52,526 bases of DNA from Actinospica durhamensis (GTDB lineage: Bacteria; Actinomycetota; Actinomycetes; Streptomycetales; Catenulisporaceae), in contig NZ_JAGSOG010000027.1 in assembly GCF_018139695.1 (NCBI RefSeq), positions 1 through 52,526 of the forward strand, in the 5' to 3' direction. The notes beneath the pieces are model-generated. The model did not search any database and was not told the DNA's origin. It was given only the letters and a program-made list of their open reading frames with translations. Both the position numbers and the translations under genes were made by a program. Position 1 is the stretch's first letter; each line of letters begins with the position of its first letter. Positions 8,494 through 16,165 of this stretch are shown piece after piece.

Positions 8494-9465
8494 CTACGAC
8501 GAGAGTTCAGCCCGGCGCGACCACCAGGCCTCGGCGGCGGTCATTGCGCTCTCGGACTCGTGGATGCCGTTTCCCACGAGCCCTGCGGTGGCAGCCCAGT
8601 GCAGGGGTATGAGGGCTAGAGCCCCGGGGAGCCATCGGTGCTCGTCGCGGGTGAGCGGTTCCGGAGCCGTGCTTTCGTAGGCGTCGAGCAGTCGTTGCGG
8701 CTCGAGCAATTCGCCGTCCCGTGCGGCGTGGTGCAGGCTGGCCGCGATGTCGTACAGCCGCTCCCTGACCCTCGCGAAATCCAGGTCGAAGCTGACCCAT
8801 GAGCCGTCTGGCAGTTCTCCCGCGTTGCCCAGTTTGTAGTCCCCATGGATCGGAGCGCATGGCAGTTCGACCTGCTCCCGGAGCTTGGAGAGCTCGCCGG
8901 TCAGTTGGCGCATCCGATGCACGACCGGCTCGCTGCGGGGTCCGAGCCTGCGGCATGTGAAGCCGACCGAGTAACGCAGTTGGCCGAAGGTTCTGTGGTC
9001 GTCGAGGGGTTCGGGCGCACTGGGCTCCCAGACTGCTTTGAGCGCAGTGTGAAGGCGTCCGAGCTCCTCGAAAAGGCGGAGGTAGGAGTCCGCGTCAGCC
9101 CGTGGCTGCACGTGATCGATGAATTCCTCGGTCTCAGCCCAGCGATCTGCGACTCTCAGCAGGTCGCGGCCGGAACTCGGAATCGGCTGAGCGACGCGGA
9201 CTTGCGTCTGTTGGAGACGCTCCCGCAGGCGCCGCAGCCCCGCGACCCGCCCGCGGCGGACCCAGGGCCGGTGAACCCGAAGGACAATCGGCGGCTCAGC
9301 GTCTATCCGCAGGTTGAGGTTGAACTCACCACCGATGTCCGCCCATCCGGCCCCGCGCGCGACGCGGGCGACCAGGGCCGAGACAGCCGGGTCATCCGGG
9401 CTGGCTCTAGGTCCGAACCAGCGCGGCAAGGCAGGGGGAGAGCTCGAAGTTTCGATTCCGGTCAC
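8494..9465 (-). CDS. Aminoglycoside-phosphotransferase-fold (APH family) kinase
   Basis: A 323-residue protein of the APH/choline-kinase fold. The catalytic loop HGDYKLGN (Brenner motif, His-Gly-Asp with the Asn four residues on) and the Mg-binding DLDFAR are both present about two thirds along, so the active site looks intact. The GTG start at 9465 has GGAGGG 8 bases before it; the frame extends 44 codons further with Arg-rich, non-family sequence. The family phosphorylates aminoglycosides, homoserine, choline, sugars and others; nothing here identifies the substrate or shows antibiotic resistance. Confidence 0.85.
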   Translation of the reverse strand: MTGIETSSSPPALPRWFGPRASPDDPAVSALVARVARGAGWADIGGEFNLNLRIDAEPPIVLRVHRPWVRRGRVAGLRRLRERLQQTQVRVAQPIPSSGRDLLRVADRWAETEEFIDHVQPRADADSYLRLFEELGRLHTALKAVWEPSAPEPLDDHRTFGQLRYSVGFTCRRLGPRSEPVVHRMRQLTGELSKLREQVELPCAPIHGDYKLGNAGELPDGSWVSFDLDFARVRERLYDIAASLHHAARDGELLEPQRLLDAYESTAPEPLTRDEHRWLPGALALIPLHWAATAGLVGNGIHESESAMTAAEAWWSRRAELSS

Positions 9466-9688
9466 GGCAATGGCCCTCCAGCACACCCGACGAACGGTCC
9501 GCCGGCGAACCCATCCTGCTCGACGCGGGTTGATCGCGCCACGCATTTGCCGTCGTAGGGACGGGACGAACGTAGCGCTCTTGACCGCTAAGCCCACCGG
9601 ATGTCTGACGCGGCTCTAAACTAGACCGTCCGGTGCGCCGAGACGGCCTGGTGCACTGATCGGATGGATCATGGGGAGGTCCGCAGAA

Positions 9689-11185
9689 GTGTCAGAGACA
9701 GCCGCTTTCCCGCTGCCCTTCGCCGGCGCGTACAGGTTGCCGGTCGCGAACATCAGGACACTGCGAGAGCTCGCGATGATGCGGATGAGCGCGGTCATCC
9801 GGGCGAAGCCGCAGTGGCACGTCAAGATGAACGACGCAGAGATCGTCGCCAGGTGGACGCGGGAGGCCGCCGAGCAGGGCATGACCCAGGCCCAGATCCG
9901 TTACGTACTGGCGGAACTGGCGTACTACGCCGGGCTGCGGGACGAACCGACCGGCATCGAGGTCTCCGGCGTCGACGGGGTGTGGCAGTCGGACACGCTG
10001 ATCGACGAGAAGCTGCGGTCCCGGCTGCGCGAGGCGGTACGGGTGTTGGAGGACGTCCCCGACGCCGAGCTCGATTGGCATCCGGGCTCGGACGGGCAGG
10101 TCCTGGATCTCGTACATCCCTCGCTGTTCTGCCTCGTGCGCGACGTGAGCCGCCCGGACACCACCAGCTGGCCGACCTCGAGTCGGGGAGAAGCGCAATA
10201 CGCGTTGTCGAACAGATTCCAATGGCTGCCCACCGACGTCGAGGTCGACGAAGACGGCGACGCGGTGTTCTGCTCCTACGTCAACAACCTCCACCCCGTG
10301 GACCACCGCGAACTGGCCGACATCCTGCCGATCCTGGTCGGGCGGATGCGCCCGCTGCTCGAGAATGTGCTCACGGATCTGTCGCATCCGCGCCCGCTGC
10401 GGATCGAGACCGCATCCTCCTCGTGGTACGAGGGCGAGCCTCGCGGGCCCTGGAACCCCGAAATCGACTACCCCGCCGACGCCTTCGAGGTCTGGGAGGA
10501 CGCCATGACCGAATGGCTCTCCACCCGCACGCCGATCGTCCCGGACGCTCCGGCCTTCACCCCGCCCGCAGCCTCCGATGCCGCCCGGGTGGACTTGCGC
10601 GGGCGCCGGCTCCAGGTCATCGTCAAGCTCGCCGCCATTCACCTCACGCCCGACAAGCCCGACTACGCCGGCGGCGCCTGGCACGTCGAGGGAATGATGA
10701 ACGAGCGCATCGTCGCGACCGGCATCTACTACTGGGACAGCGAGAACATCACCGAGAGCCGACTGGGCTTCCGCGCGGCGGTCGACCCTCCGGGCCACGA
10801 ACAGAACGACCGCGCCGCCCTGCGCGACATCTACGGCCTGGAGAACGAAGCCGCCCTCAACCAGGTGCTCGGCGCGGCCGAGACCCGCGCCGGCCGCGCC
10901 CTGGCGTTCCCGAACGCACTCCAGCACCGCGTCGGCCCGTTCCGACTCGCGGACCCCACCCGGCCGGGGTATCGCAAGATCCTGGTCTTCTTCCTGGTCG
11001 AGCCCTCGGAGACCATCGTCTCGACCTCCGACGTGCCGCCGCAGCAACCCTGGTCCCCGACCTCGACGATGACGCTGGAGCAGGCCAAGGCCTATCGCGA
11101 GGAACTGATGCAGGAGCGGAAGTTCGTGGTGGACGCACACAGCGGGCGCGCTTACGAGCGCGAATTCTCACTCTGCGAGCACTGA
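9689..11185 (+). CDS. DUF4246 domain-containing protein
   Basis: A 498-residue protein that matches the DUF4246 family: an N-terminal helical part, a middle segment with WHVEGMMNERIVATGIYYW (about 338-356), and the family-typical FPNALQHRVGPF followed by RPGYRKILVFFLVEP near the C-terminus. His and Glu in WHVEG plus the distal QHRV and Arg resemble the HxD/E...H...R pattern of Fe(II)/2-oxoglutarate dioxygenases, so an oxygenase role is plausible but unproven. GTG at 9689 is preceded by GGGGAGG at 9 bases; an in-frame ATG at 9671 lies before that site. Monocistronic, with a strong hairpin after it. The family is known mostly from fungi and actinobacteria. Confidence 0.85.
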   Translation: MSETAAFPLPFAGAYRLPVANIRTLRELAMMRMSAVIRAKPQWHVKMNDAEIVARWTREAAEQGMTQAQIRYVLAELAYYAGLRDEPTGIEVSGVDGVWQSDTLIDEKLRSRLREAVRVLEDVPDAELDWHPGSDGQVLDLVHPSLFCLVRDVSRPDTTSWPTSSRGEAQYALSNRFQWLPTDVEVDEDGDAVFCSYVNNLHPVDHRELADILPILVGRMRPLLENVLTDLSHPRPLRIETASSSWYEGEPRGPWNPEIDYPADAFEVWEDAMTEWLSTRTPIVPDAPAFTPPAASDAARVDLRGRRLQVIVKLAAIHLTPDKPDYAGGAWHVEGMMNERIVATGIYYWDSENITESRLGFRAAVDPPGHEQNDRAALRDIYGLENEAALNQVLGAAETRAGRALAFPNALQHRVGPFRLADPTRPGYRKILVFFLVEPSETIVSTSDVPPQQPWSPTSTMTLEQAKAYREELMQERKFVVDAHSGRAYEREFSLCEH

Positions 11186-11227
11186 CCAAGCCGAGCCGCG
11201 TCGTCAGCCGGTCGTCGGCGAACGGAG

Positions 11228-11267
11228 ACGGCGGGCCGGGCCGGTTCGCCCCGGCTCGGCCCGCCGT
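11228..11267. terminator. Hairpin terminator after the DUF4246 gene
   Basis: Inverted repeat of 17 bp with one mismatch (ACGGCGGGCCGGGCCGG / CCGGCTCGGCCCGCCGT) and a 6-base loop, between convergent genes. No T-tract follows, as is common in high-GC actinobacteria. Confidence 0.65.
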
Positions 11268-11294
11268 GGTGGCGTACGCCGTCTCCCCGACCGT

Positions 11295-11474
11295 TCAGCG
11301 GTCAGTGGAACGATCGAGGGCCGGCCACGTCACGATCAGCAGCGTCGCGATCGGCCCCAGGAACAGTGACACGAGGAACCAGTTCCACCCGCTTCGATTC
11401 TTGCCTTGGGCAAGGCCGGCGTTAATAAGTGTCAACGTGAACCAGCCCGTACCCGTGCTGACATCGCCGCTCAT
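11295..11474 (-). CDS. Small membrane protein
   Basis: A 59-residue protein: a weakly hydrophobic N-terminal half (FTLTLINAGLAQGKNRSG) and one clear membrane helix (about 31-49, containing WFLVSLFLGPIATLLIV). The ATG has AGGGGGATGG just upstream. The pattern G-K-x-R-S-G-W-x-W before a helix with GP is common in small actinobacterial membrane proteins of unknown role, some annotated as superinfection-immunity-like. Function unknown. Confidence 0.6.
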   Translation of the reverse strand: MSGDVSTGTGWFTLTLINAGLAQGKNRSGWNWFLVSLFLGPIATLLIVTWPALDRSTDR

Positions 11475-11669
11475 GACCCATCCCCCTGGTTCGACGCTTG
11501 TAAGGACCCTGTGGCTCCCCGGGTCCATCCCCGCCTGCAGTCTGCCACCTTGTACGCTGCCCTGGCTACCCGCGCTTCACGACTCCAGACGTACAGCAGT
11601 CGACGACTCAGGGACACGTTGAGGCCGTTGTTCCGTAACGCCCGGGCAGGTTCCGGGACTCGCAGAGGC

Positions 11670-11698
11670 TTGACGCGGCAGGTTTCACGCCATACACA
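11670..11698 (+). promoter_or_regulatory. Predicted promoter of the GH3-CBM6 gene
   Basis: TTGACG (11670-11675), 17-base spacer, TACACA (11693-11698). The predicted start of transcription, about 11705, falls just before the first operator palindrome, which fits repression by blocking the promoter. Confidence 0.6.
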
Positions 11699-11707
11699 TC
11701 GAGTGCC

Positions 11708-11721
11708 GGAGAGCGCTCTCC
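11708..11721. promoter_or_regulatory. LacI-type operator, copy 1
   Basis: Perfect 14-bp palindrome GGAGAGCGCTCTCC, directly after the predicted transcription start. It resembles the CebR-type site of Streptomyces (TGGGAGCGCTCCCA, from memory) with a GCGC centre. Confidence 0.75.
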
Positions 11722-11727
11722 CCGCTT

Positions 11728-11741
11728 GGAGAGCGCTCTCC
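11728..11741. promoter_or_regulatory. LacI-type operator, copy 2
   Basis: A second identical GGAGAGCGCTCTCC, 20 bases from the first centre to centre, and extended to a 16-bp palindrome by T and A at its ends. The spacing is about two helical turns, so two dimers would sit on the same face. Confidence 0.75.
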
Positions 11742-11856
11742 ACCGATCCAGCGACCCACCCGCACCCGCACCAGTACCGCGGGCACCCACCGCTCGGCAC
11801 GACGGCCGCCACGAACCGCGGCAGCGACCGCGAAAGCGGCACCGCGCGGCACGGCG

Positions 11857-11894
11857 CCGAGCACCGAGCACCGAGCACCGAGCACCGAGCACCG
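11857..11894 (+). repeat. Heptamer tandem repeat CCGAGCA x5 plus CCG
   Basis: Five exact tandem copies of CCGAGCA and a partial sixth, in the untranslated leader 35 bases before the GH3-CBM6 start codon. The unit is short enough to slip during replication. It is not coding. Confidence 0.85.
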
Positions 11895-11928
11895 CATCGA
11901 AGACGATTGACGTACGGAAGGGAACGCA

Positions 11929-14900
11929 ATGAAGCACTTCCCACCCCTGCGACCGCCCGCGCCCGCGCGCGGGGGGCCGCGTAAGACAGCGCCGGGGACG
12001 ACGGCGCCGCGTGGCAGCGCGCCGGGAACGCCCAGGCCACGCACGAGTGGCCGGCGCAACCGCACCCACCTGCGCGTGCGCGCGCTGCTGGCGACCTTCA
12101 CCTTGGCCGCGCTGTCCGTGGTGAGTACGCACACGGTGGCCAGTGCCGCCGCGTCCGCGCCGTTCGGCGGGACGGCGGCGGCGGTGCCGGGTACGGTGCA
12201 GGCCGCGAACTACGACACCGGGGGGCAGGGGGTGGCGTACAACGTCACCTCGACGAACGGCAGCGCGAACAGTTACCGCACCGACGGGATCGACCTCGAG
12301 GCCACGGCGGACACGCTGGACACCACGGTGGCCGGCGGGGCCGACGACATGGGGTGGACGACCAGCGGGCAGTGGTTCGACTACACCGTGAACGTCGCCA
12401 CTGCCGGGACCTACACCCTCGCGTTCCGGATCTCCTCACCGTACGGGATCACCGACGCGCTGCACGTCGCCAACGCGGCCGGGACCAACCTGTCCGGCGC
12501 GGTCGCCGTGCCGAACACCGGCGGGTATCAGACCTGGACGACGGTCGACGCGAGTGTGGTGCTGCCCGCCGGGCAGCAGACCCTCACCATCGACCAGGAC
12601 TCCAACGGCTGGAACTTCCACTACGTGGCCTTCACGCTCAGCTCGAGTGGCGGGGGCGGCACGGGCACGAGCGGTGACGCGCCGTTCGGCGGGACGCCGG
12701 CCGCCGTGCCGGGCACGGTGCAGGCCGCGAACTACGACACCGGGGGCTCGGGGGTGGCGTACAGCTCCGCCGCCAACGGGACCGCGAACAGCTACCGGAC
12801 CGACGGGGTCGACCTCGAGGCCACCGCGGACACCCTGGACACCAGTCCAGCGGGCGGCGCCTATGACGTGGGCTGGACCGCGGCCGGGCAATGGTTCAAA
12901 TACACCGTCACCGTCAGCACGGCCGGGATCTACACGGTCAGCTTCCGGGTGGCCGCGCCCGCCGCGGTCACCGACGCGCTGCACATCGCCAACGCGGCCG
13001 GGACCAACCTGTCCGGTTCCGTGGCGGTGCCGGCGACCGGCGGGTATCAGACCTGGGCGACGGTGACCGCCAGCGTGACGCTCGCGGCCGGGCAGCAGAC
13101 GCTGACCGTCGACCAGGACGCGGCCGGATGGAACCTGCACTACCTGTCCTTCGCCCAGGGCTCCTCCGGTGGCGGTGGCGGTACCGGCGGCACCGGTCCG
13201 ACCGAGTACTGCGGCTTCCAGGACCTCGCCCTCGACCAGCCGACCACGGCCTCCTCGGTCTACTCCACCACCGGCAACCCGCCGTCCGCCGCGACCGACG
13301 GCAACCCCGGCACCCGCTGGGAGAGCGCGTACACCGACCCGCAGTGGCTCGAGGTGGACCTCGGCGCCCCGCAGCAGATCTGCAGCGTGGGCATCTCCTG
13401 GGAGACCGCGTACGCCTCGGCCTTCCAGATCCAGGTGTCCAACGACAACGCGACCTGGACCACCGAGTACTCCACCACCACCGGTGCCGGCGGGAGCCAG
13501 ACGTTCAGCATCTCGACCACCGCCCGCTACATCCGGGTGTACGCCACCGTCCGGGCCACGCAGTGGGGGGACTCGATCTTCGAGTTCGACGTCTACGGGC
13601 TGACCACCACCGCTCCGCTCTCCGGCGGTAACGGCACCGGCGGCAACGGAGTCTGCCCCTGGGTCGGGTCCACCGCGCCGGTGGCCCAGCGGGTGCAGCA
13701 GATCCTCAACACCATGGACCAGTCCGAGGAGTTCACCCTGCTCTCCGGTGACGGCGGGTCCAGCTACATCGGCCAGATCGCCGGCATTCCGAACCTGTGC
13801 ATCGCGGCGGACAACGTGCAGGACGGACCGAACGGGGTGGGCGACGGGACCGGCGGGGTCACCGCGTTCCCGGACGGCGAGAACGCGGCCGCCACCTGGG
13901 ATCCGGCGCTGATCACGCAGGAGGGCCAGGCGATGGGCGCCGAGTTCGCGGGCAAGGGCGTGAACGTGGCGCTCGGCCCGACGACGAACCTGGTGCGCGA
14001 CCCGCGCTGGGGCCGGACGTACGAGACCTACGGCGAGGACCCGTACCTGGCCGGGCAGATCACCTCCGCCGAGGTGGACGGCCTGCAGAGCCAGGGCGTG
14101 ATGGCCATGGTCAAGCACGTCGCCGCGTACGACCAGGAGCAGTACCCGAACGGCAACAACAACGAGACGGTCAGTCAGCAGGCGCTCGAGGAGCTCTACC
14201 TGGCGCCGTTCCAGACCGCGGCCGAGCAGTCCGCGCCCGCCTCGATGATGTGCTCCTACGCGGTGGTCAACGGAGCCGCTTCCTGCCAGAACGCCGACAT
14301 GCTGCTGGACGGCCTGGACGCGCAGGCGAACTACGGCGGCTTCATCACCTCCGACTGGGGCGGCGACTACAACAACGTCGCCTCGGAGGTGGGCGGCATG
14401 GACGTCGGCATGCCGTTCCCCGGCTCGATCCCGAGTGACTTCGCCGCCGCCATCACGGCGGGAACGCTGAGCCAGTACACGGTGAACGAGGCCGTGGGCC
14501 GGATCCTGACCCAGATGTTCGCCTTCGGCATGTTCGACAACCCGGCGAGCGGCTCGCTCTCGGCCACGGTGACCTCCACGGCGCACCAGCAGACGGCGCT
14601 GCAGCTCAATGAGGAGGGCACCGTTCTGCTGAAGAACAACGGCGTGCTGCCGCTGAACCCGAACGGCAGCGAGTCGATCGCGGTCATCGGCACCGACGGC
14701 GGCGCCGGGGTGGAACTCGCCGGCGGCGGCAGCGGCACGGTCACCAGCTCGAACACGATCTGGCCGATCACCGGCATCCAGGACGCGGTCGGCGCGAACG
14801 TGAAGGTGACCTACACGGCCGGTGACGACAACGGCACCACGGACATCCCGCAGGCCGTGGCCGCCGCGCAGGCCGCCACCGACGCGGTCGTGTTCGTGAA

Positions 14901-16032
14901 CCTGCCGGAGGGCGAGGAGACCGACCTGACCACGCTCGACCTGTCGGCCACGGACGAGACGATGATCGCGGACGTCGCCGCGGTGAACAAGAACACGATC
15001 GTGGTGGTCGACAGCGGCGGACCGGTGGTCATGCCGTGGCTCAGCTCCGTCGCGGGCGTGTTCGCGAACTGGTATCCGGGGCAGGAGGTCGGCAACGCGA
15101 TGGCCGCGCTGATCTTCGGCACGGCCGACCCGTCCGGCAAGCTGCCGGTCACCTTCCCGACCAGCCTCAGCCAGGTCCCGGCGCAGACCACCGCGCAGTG
15201 GCCGGGCACCTCGGCCGGCGTGAGCTTCAGTGAAGGCGTGAACATCGGCTACCGCTGGTATCAGTCCCAGAACATCACCCCCGCCTTCGCGTTCGGATTC
15301 GGGTTGTCGTACACGAAGTTCTCCTTCTCCAACCTCAGCGTCGGCGCCTTCAACGCCGACGGCAACGCGACCGTGACCGCGACGGTGACCAACACCGGCT
15401 CGGTGGCCGGCGCCGACGTGGCGCAGCTGTACGTGGGCGATCCGGCCGCCAGTGCGGATCCGCCGGAGCAGCTCAAGGGCTTCCAGCGGGTCTCGCTCAC
15501 TCCGGGCCAGTCCGCCACGGTGACCTTCCCGCTCAACATCCACGACCTGGCTTCCTGGTCCGCGAGCGGGAACGCCTGGGAGGCGCAGGCCGGCACATAC
15601 TCGATCAAGGTCGGGGACGCGTCGAACAACCTCCTGCTGACCGGCTCGACCAGCCTGGCCCAGACCCTGACCGGCCAGGTCGCGGCCGGTCAGTCGGCCG
15701 CCGGAGTGGCGCCGACGAACACGGCGGTCAGCGCCAACGTCACCGCGAACTCCGGCGTGCCCGGCTCGGAGACCGTCGGCGTCGCCAACCCGTTCGGCTA
15801 CAGCAGCCCCAAGGGCACCGCGGTCTCCTTCGCCATGCAGGCGGACGACTCCAACAGCGCCCAGACGCTCACCTTCACCGCCACCGGCCTCCCGCCGGGC
15901 ACGAGCATCGCCTCGAACGGCACGATCTCCGGGACCGGCAGCACCCTGGGGACCTACATCGTGACGGTGACCGCGACCGACACGAAGGGGGTGTCGGGCT
16001 CGGCCACGTTCATCTGGTCGGTCGTGCAGTGA
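11929..16032 (+). CDS. Secreted GH3 beta-glucosidase-type enzyme with two CBM6-like, one F5/8C and one Ig-like module
   Basis: A 1367-residue exported protein. A long basic region (residues 1-47) precedes a membrane-like stretch LLATFTLAALSVV and an Ala-rich cleavage site near residue 70. Then two CBM6/35-like modules (about 76-240 and 250-408), each followed by a Gly/Ser linker, an F5/8 type C (discoidin-like) module (about 424-559), the GH3 catalytic region from about 577 with LVRDPRWGRTYETYGEDP, KHVAAYDQEQ and the nucleophile Asp809 in TSDWGG, the GH3 C-domain (about 895-1130), a fibronectin-III-like domain (about 1147-1238) and a putative-Ig domain at the end. AAGGGA lies 8 bases before the ATG. 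The DGPNGV and SDW motifs favour a beta-glucosidase-like rather than a xylosidase-like clade. A promoter with two LacI-type operators lies upstream. Exact substrate unknown. Confidence 0.92.
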   Translation: MKHFPPLRPPAPARGGPRKTAPGTTAPRGSAPGTPRPRTSGRRNRTHLRVRALLATFTLAALSVVSTHTVASAAASAPFGGTAAAVPGTVQAANYDTGGQGVAYNVTSTNGSANSYRTDGIDLEATADTLDTTVAGGADDMGWTTSGQWFDYTVNVATAGTYTLAFRISSPYGITDALHVANAAGTNLSGAVAVPNTGGYQTWTTVDASVVLPAGQQTLTIDQDSNGWNFHYVAFTLSSSGGGGTGTSGDAPFGGTPAAVPGTVQAANYDTGGSGVAYSSAANGTANSYRTDGVDLEATADTLDTSPAGGAYDVGWTAAGQWFKYTVTVSTAGIYTVSFRVAAPAAVTDALHIANAAGTNLSGSVAVPATGGYQTWATVTASVTLAAGQQTLTVDQDAAGWNLHYLSFAQGSSGGGGGTGGTGPTEYCGFQDLALDQPTTASSVYSTTGNPPSAATDGNPGTRWESAYTDPQWLEVDLGAPQQICSVGISWETAYASAFQIQVSNDNATWTTEYSTTTGAGGSQTFSISTTARYIRVYATVRATQWGDSIFEFDVYGLTTTAPLSGGNGTGGNGVCPWVGSTAPVAQRVQQILNTMDQSEEFTLLSGDGGSSYIGQIAGIPNLCIAADNVQDGPNGVGDGTGGVTAFPDGENAAATWDPALITQEGQAMGAEFAGKGVNVALGPTTNLVRDPRWGRTYETYGEDPYLAGQITSAEVDGLQSQGVMAMVKHVAAYDQEQYPNGNNNETVSQQALEELYLAPFQTAAEQSAPASMMCSYAVVNGAASCQNADMLLDGLDAQANYGGFITSDWGGDYNNVASEVGGMDVGMPFPGSIPSDFAAAITAGTLSQYTVNEAVGRILTQMFAFGMFDNPASGSLSATVTSTAHQQTALQLNEEGTVLLKNNGVLPLNPNGSESIAVIGTDGGAGVELAGGGSGTVTSSNTIWPITGIQDAVGANVKVTYTAGDDNGTTDIPQAVAAAQAATDAVVFVNLPEGEETDLTTLDLSATDETMIADVAAVNKNTIVVVDSGGPVVMPWLSSVAGVFANWYPGQEVGNAMAALIFGTADPSGKLPVTFPTSLSQVPAQTTAQWPGTSAGVSFSEGVNIGYRWYQSQNITPAFAFGFGLSYTKFSFSNLSVGAFNADGNATVTATVTNTGSVAGADVAQLYVGDPAASADPPEQLKGFQRVSLTPGQSATVTFPLNIHDLASWSASGNAWEAQAGTYSIKVGDASNNLLLTGSTSLAQTLTGQVAAGQSAAGVAPTNTAVSANVTANSGVPGSETVGVANPFGYSSPKGTAVSFAMQADDSNSAQTLTFTATGLPPGTSIASNGTISGTGSTLGTYIVTVTATDTKGVSGSATFIWSVVQ

Positions 16033-16079
16033 CGATCACCATATGATCGCCATATGAGTGGATTGACGTAACGCCGAAC

Positions 16080-16124
16080 AGCGTGCCGCGTGGGGATTTC
16101 CGCCCGCGCGGCACGCTGTTTTTT
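16080..16124 (+). terminator. Rho-independent terminator of the GH3-CBM6 gene
   Basis: Perfect 11-bp stem AGCGTGCCGCG / CGCGGCACGCT (16080-16090 and 16107-16117) followed by G and six T. It is the most canonical terminator in the window. Confidence 0.9.
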
Positions 16125-16141
16125 GCATTGAATGGCGCTCA

Positions 16142-16165
16142 GGTCAGCAGGTCAGCAGGTCAGCA
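16142..16165. repeat. Octamer tandem repeat GGTCAGCA x3
   Basis: Three exact copies, then GGTCG. The repeat covers the stop codon of the minus-strand lipase; each unit carries a TGA on that strand, so unit gain or loss after the first stop would not change the protein. Confidence 0.8.

Larger units (their letters stand above)
11475..11928. other. Regulatory intergenic region before the second giant GH3 gene
   Basis: About 450 bases without a supported gene. It holds a predicted promoter, two tandem palindromic operators and a heptamer repeat in a leader of about 220 bases, each listed separately. Confidence 0.7.

Noticed and set aside
8494-9465. An antibiotic-resistance call for the APH-fold kinase
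   Set aside because: The fold covers many small-molecule kinases and nothing in sequence or context points to aminoglycosides.
9664-11622. A long open frame overlapping the DUF4246 gene in another frame
   Set aside because: Arg/Pro/His-rich shadow; the DUF4246 frame carries the conserved motifs.
11857-11894. CRISPR-like array
   Set aside because: Contiguous 7-base units without spacers; a simple tandem repeat.
12436-15543. A 1035-codon open frame on the minus strand
   Set aside because: Antisense shadow of the GH3-CBM6 gene, low-complexity Arg/Gly/Val/His translation, no family motif.
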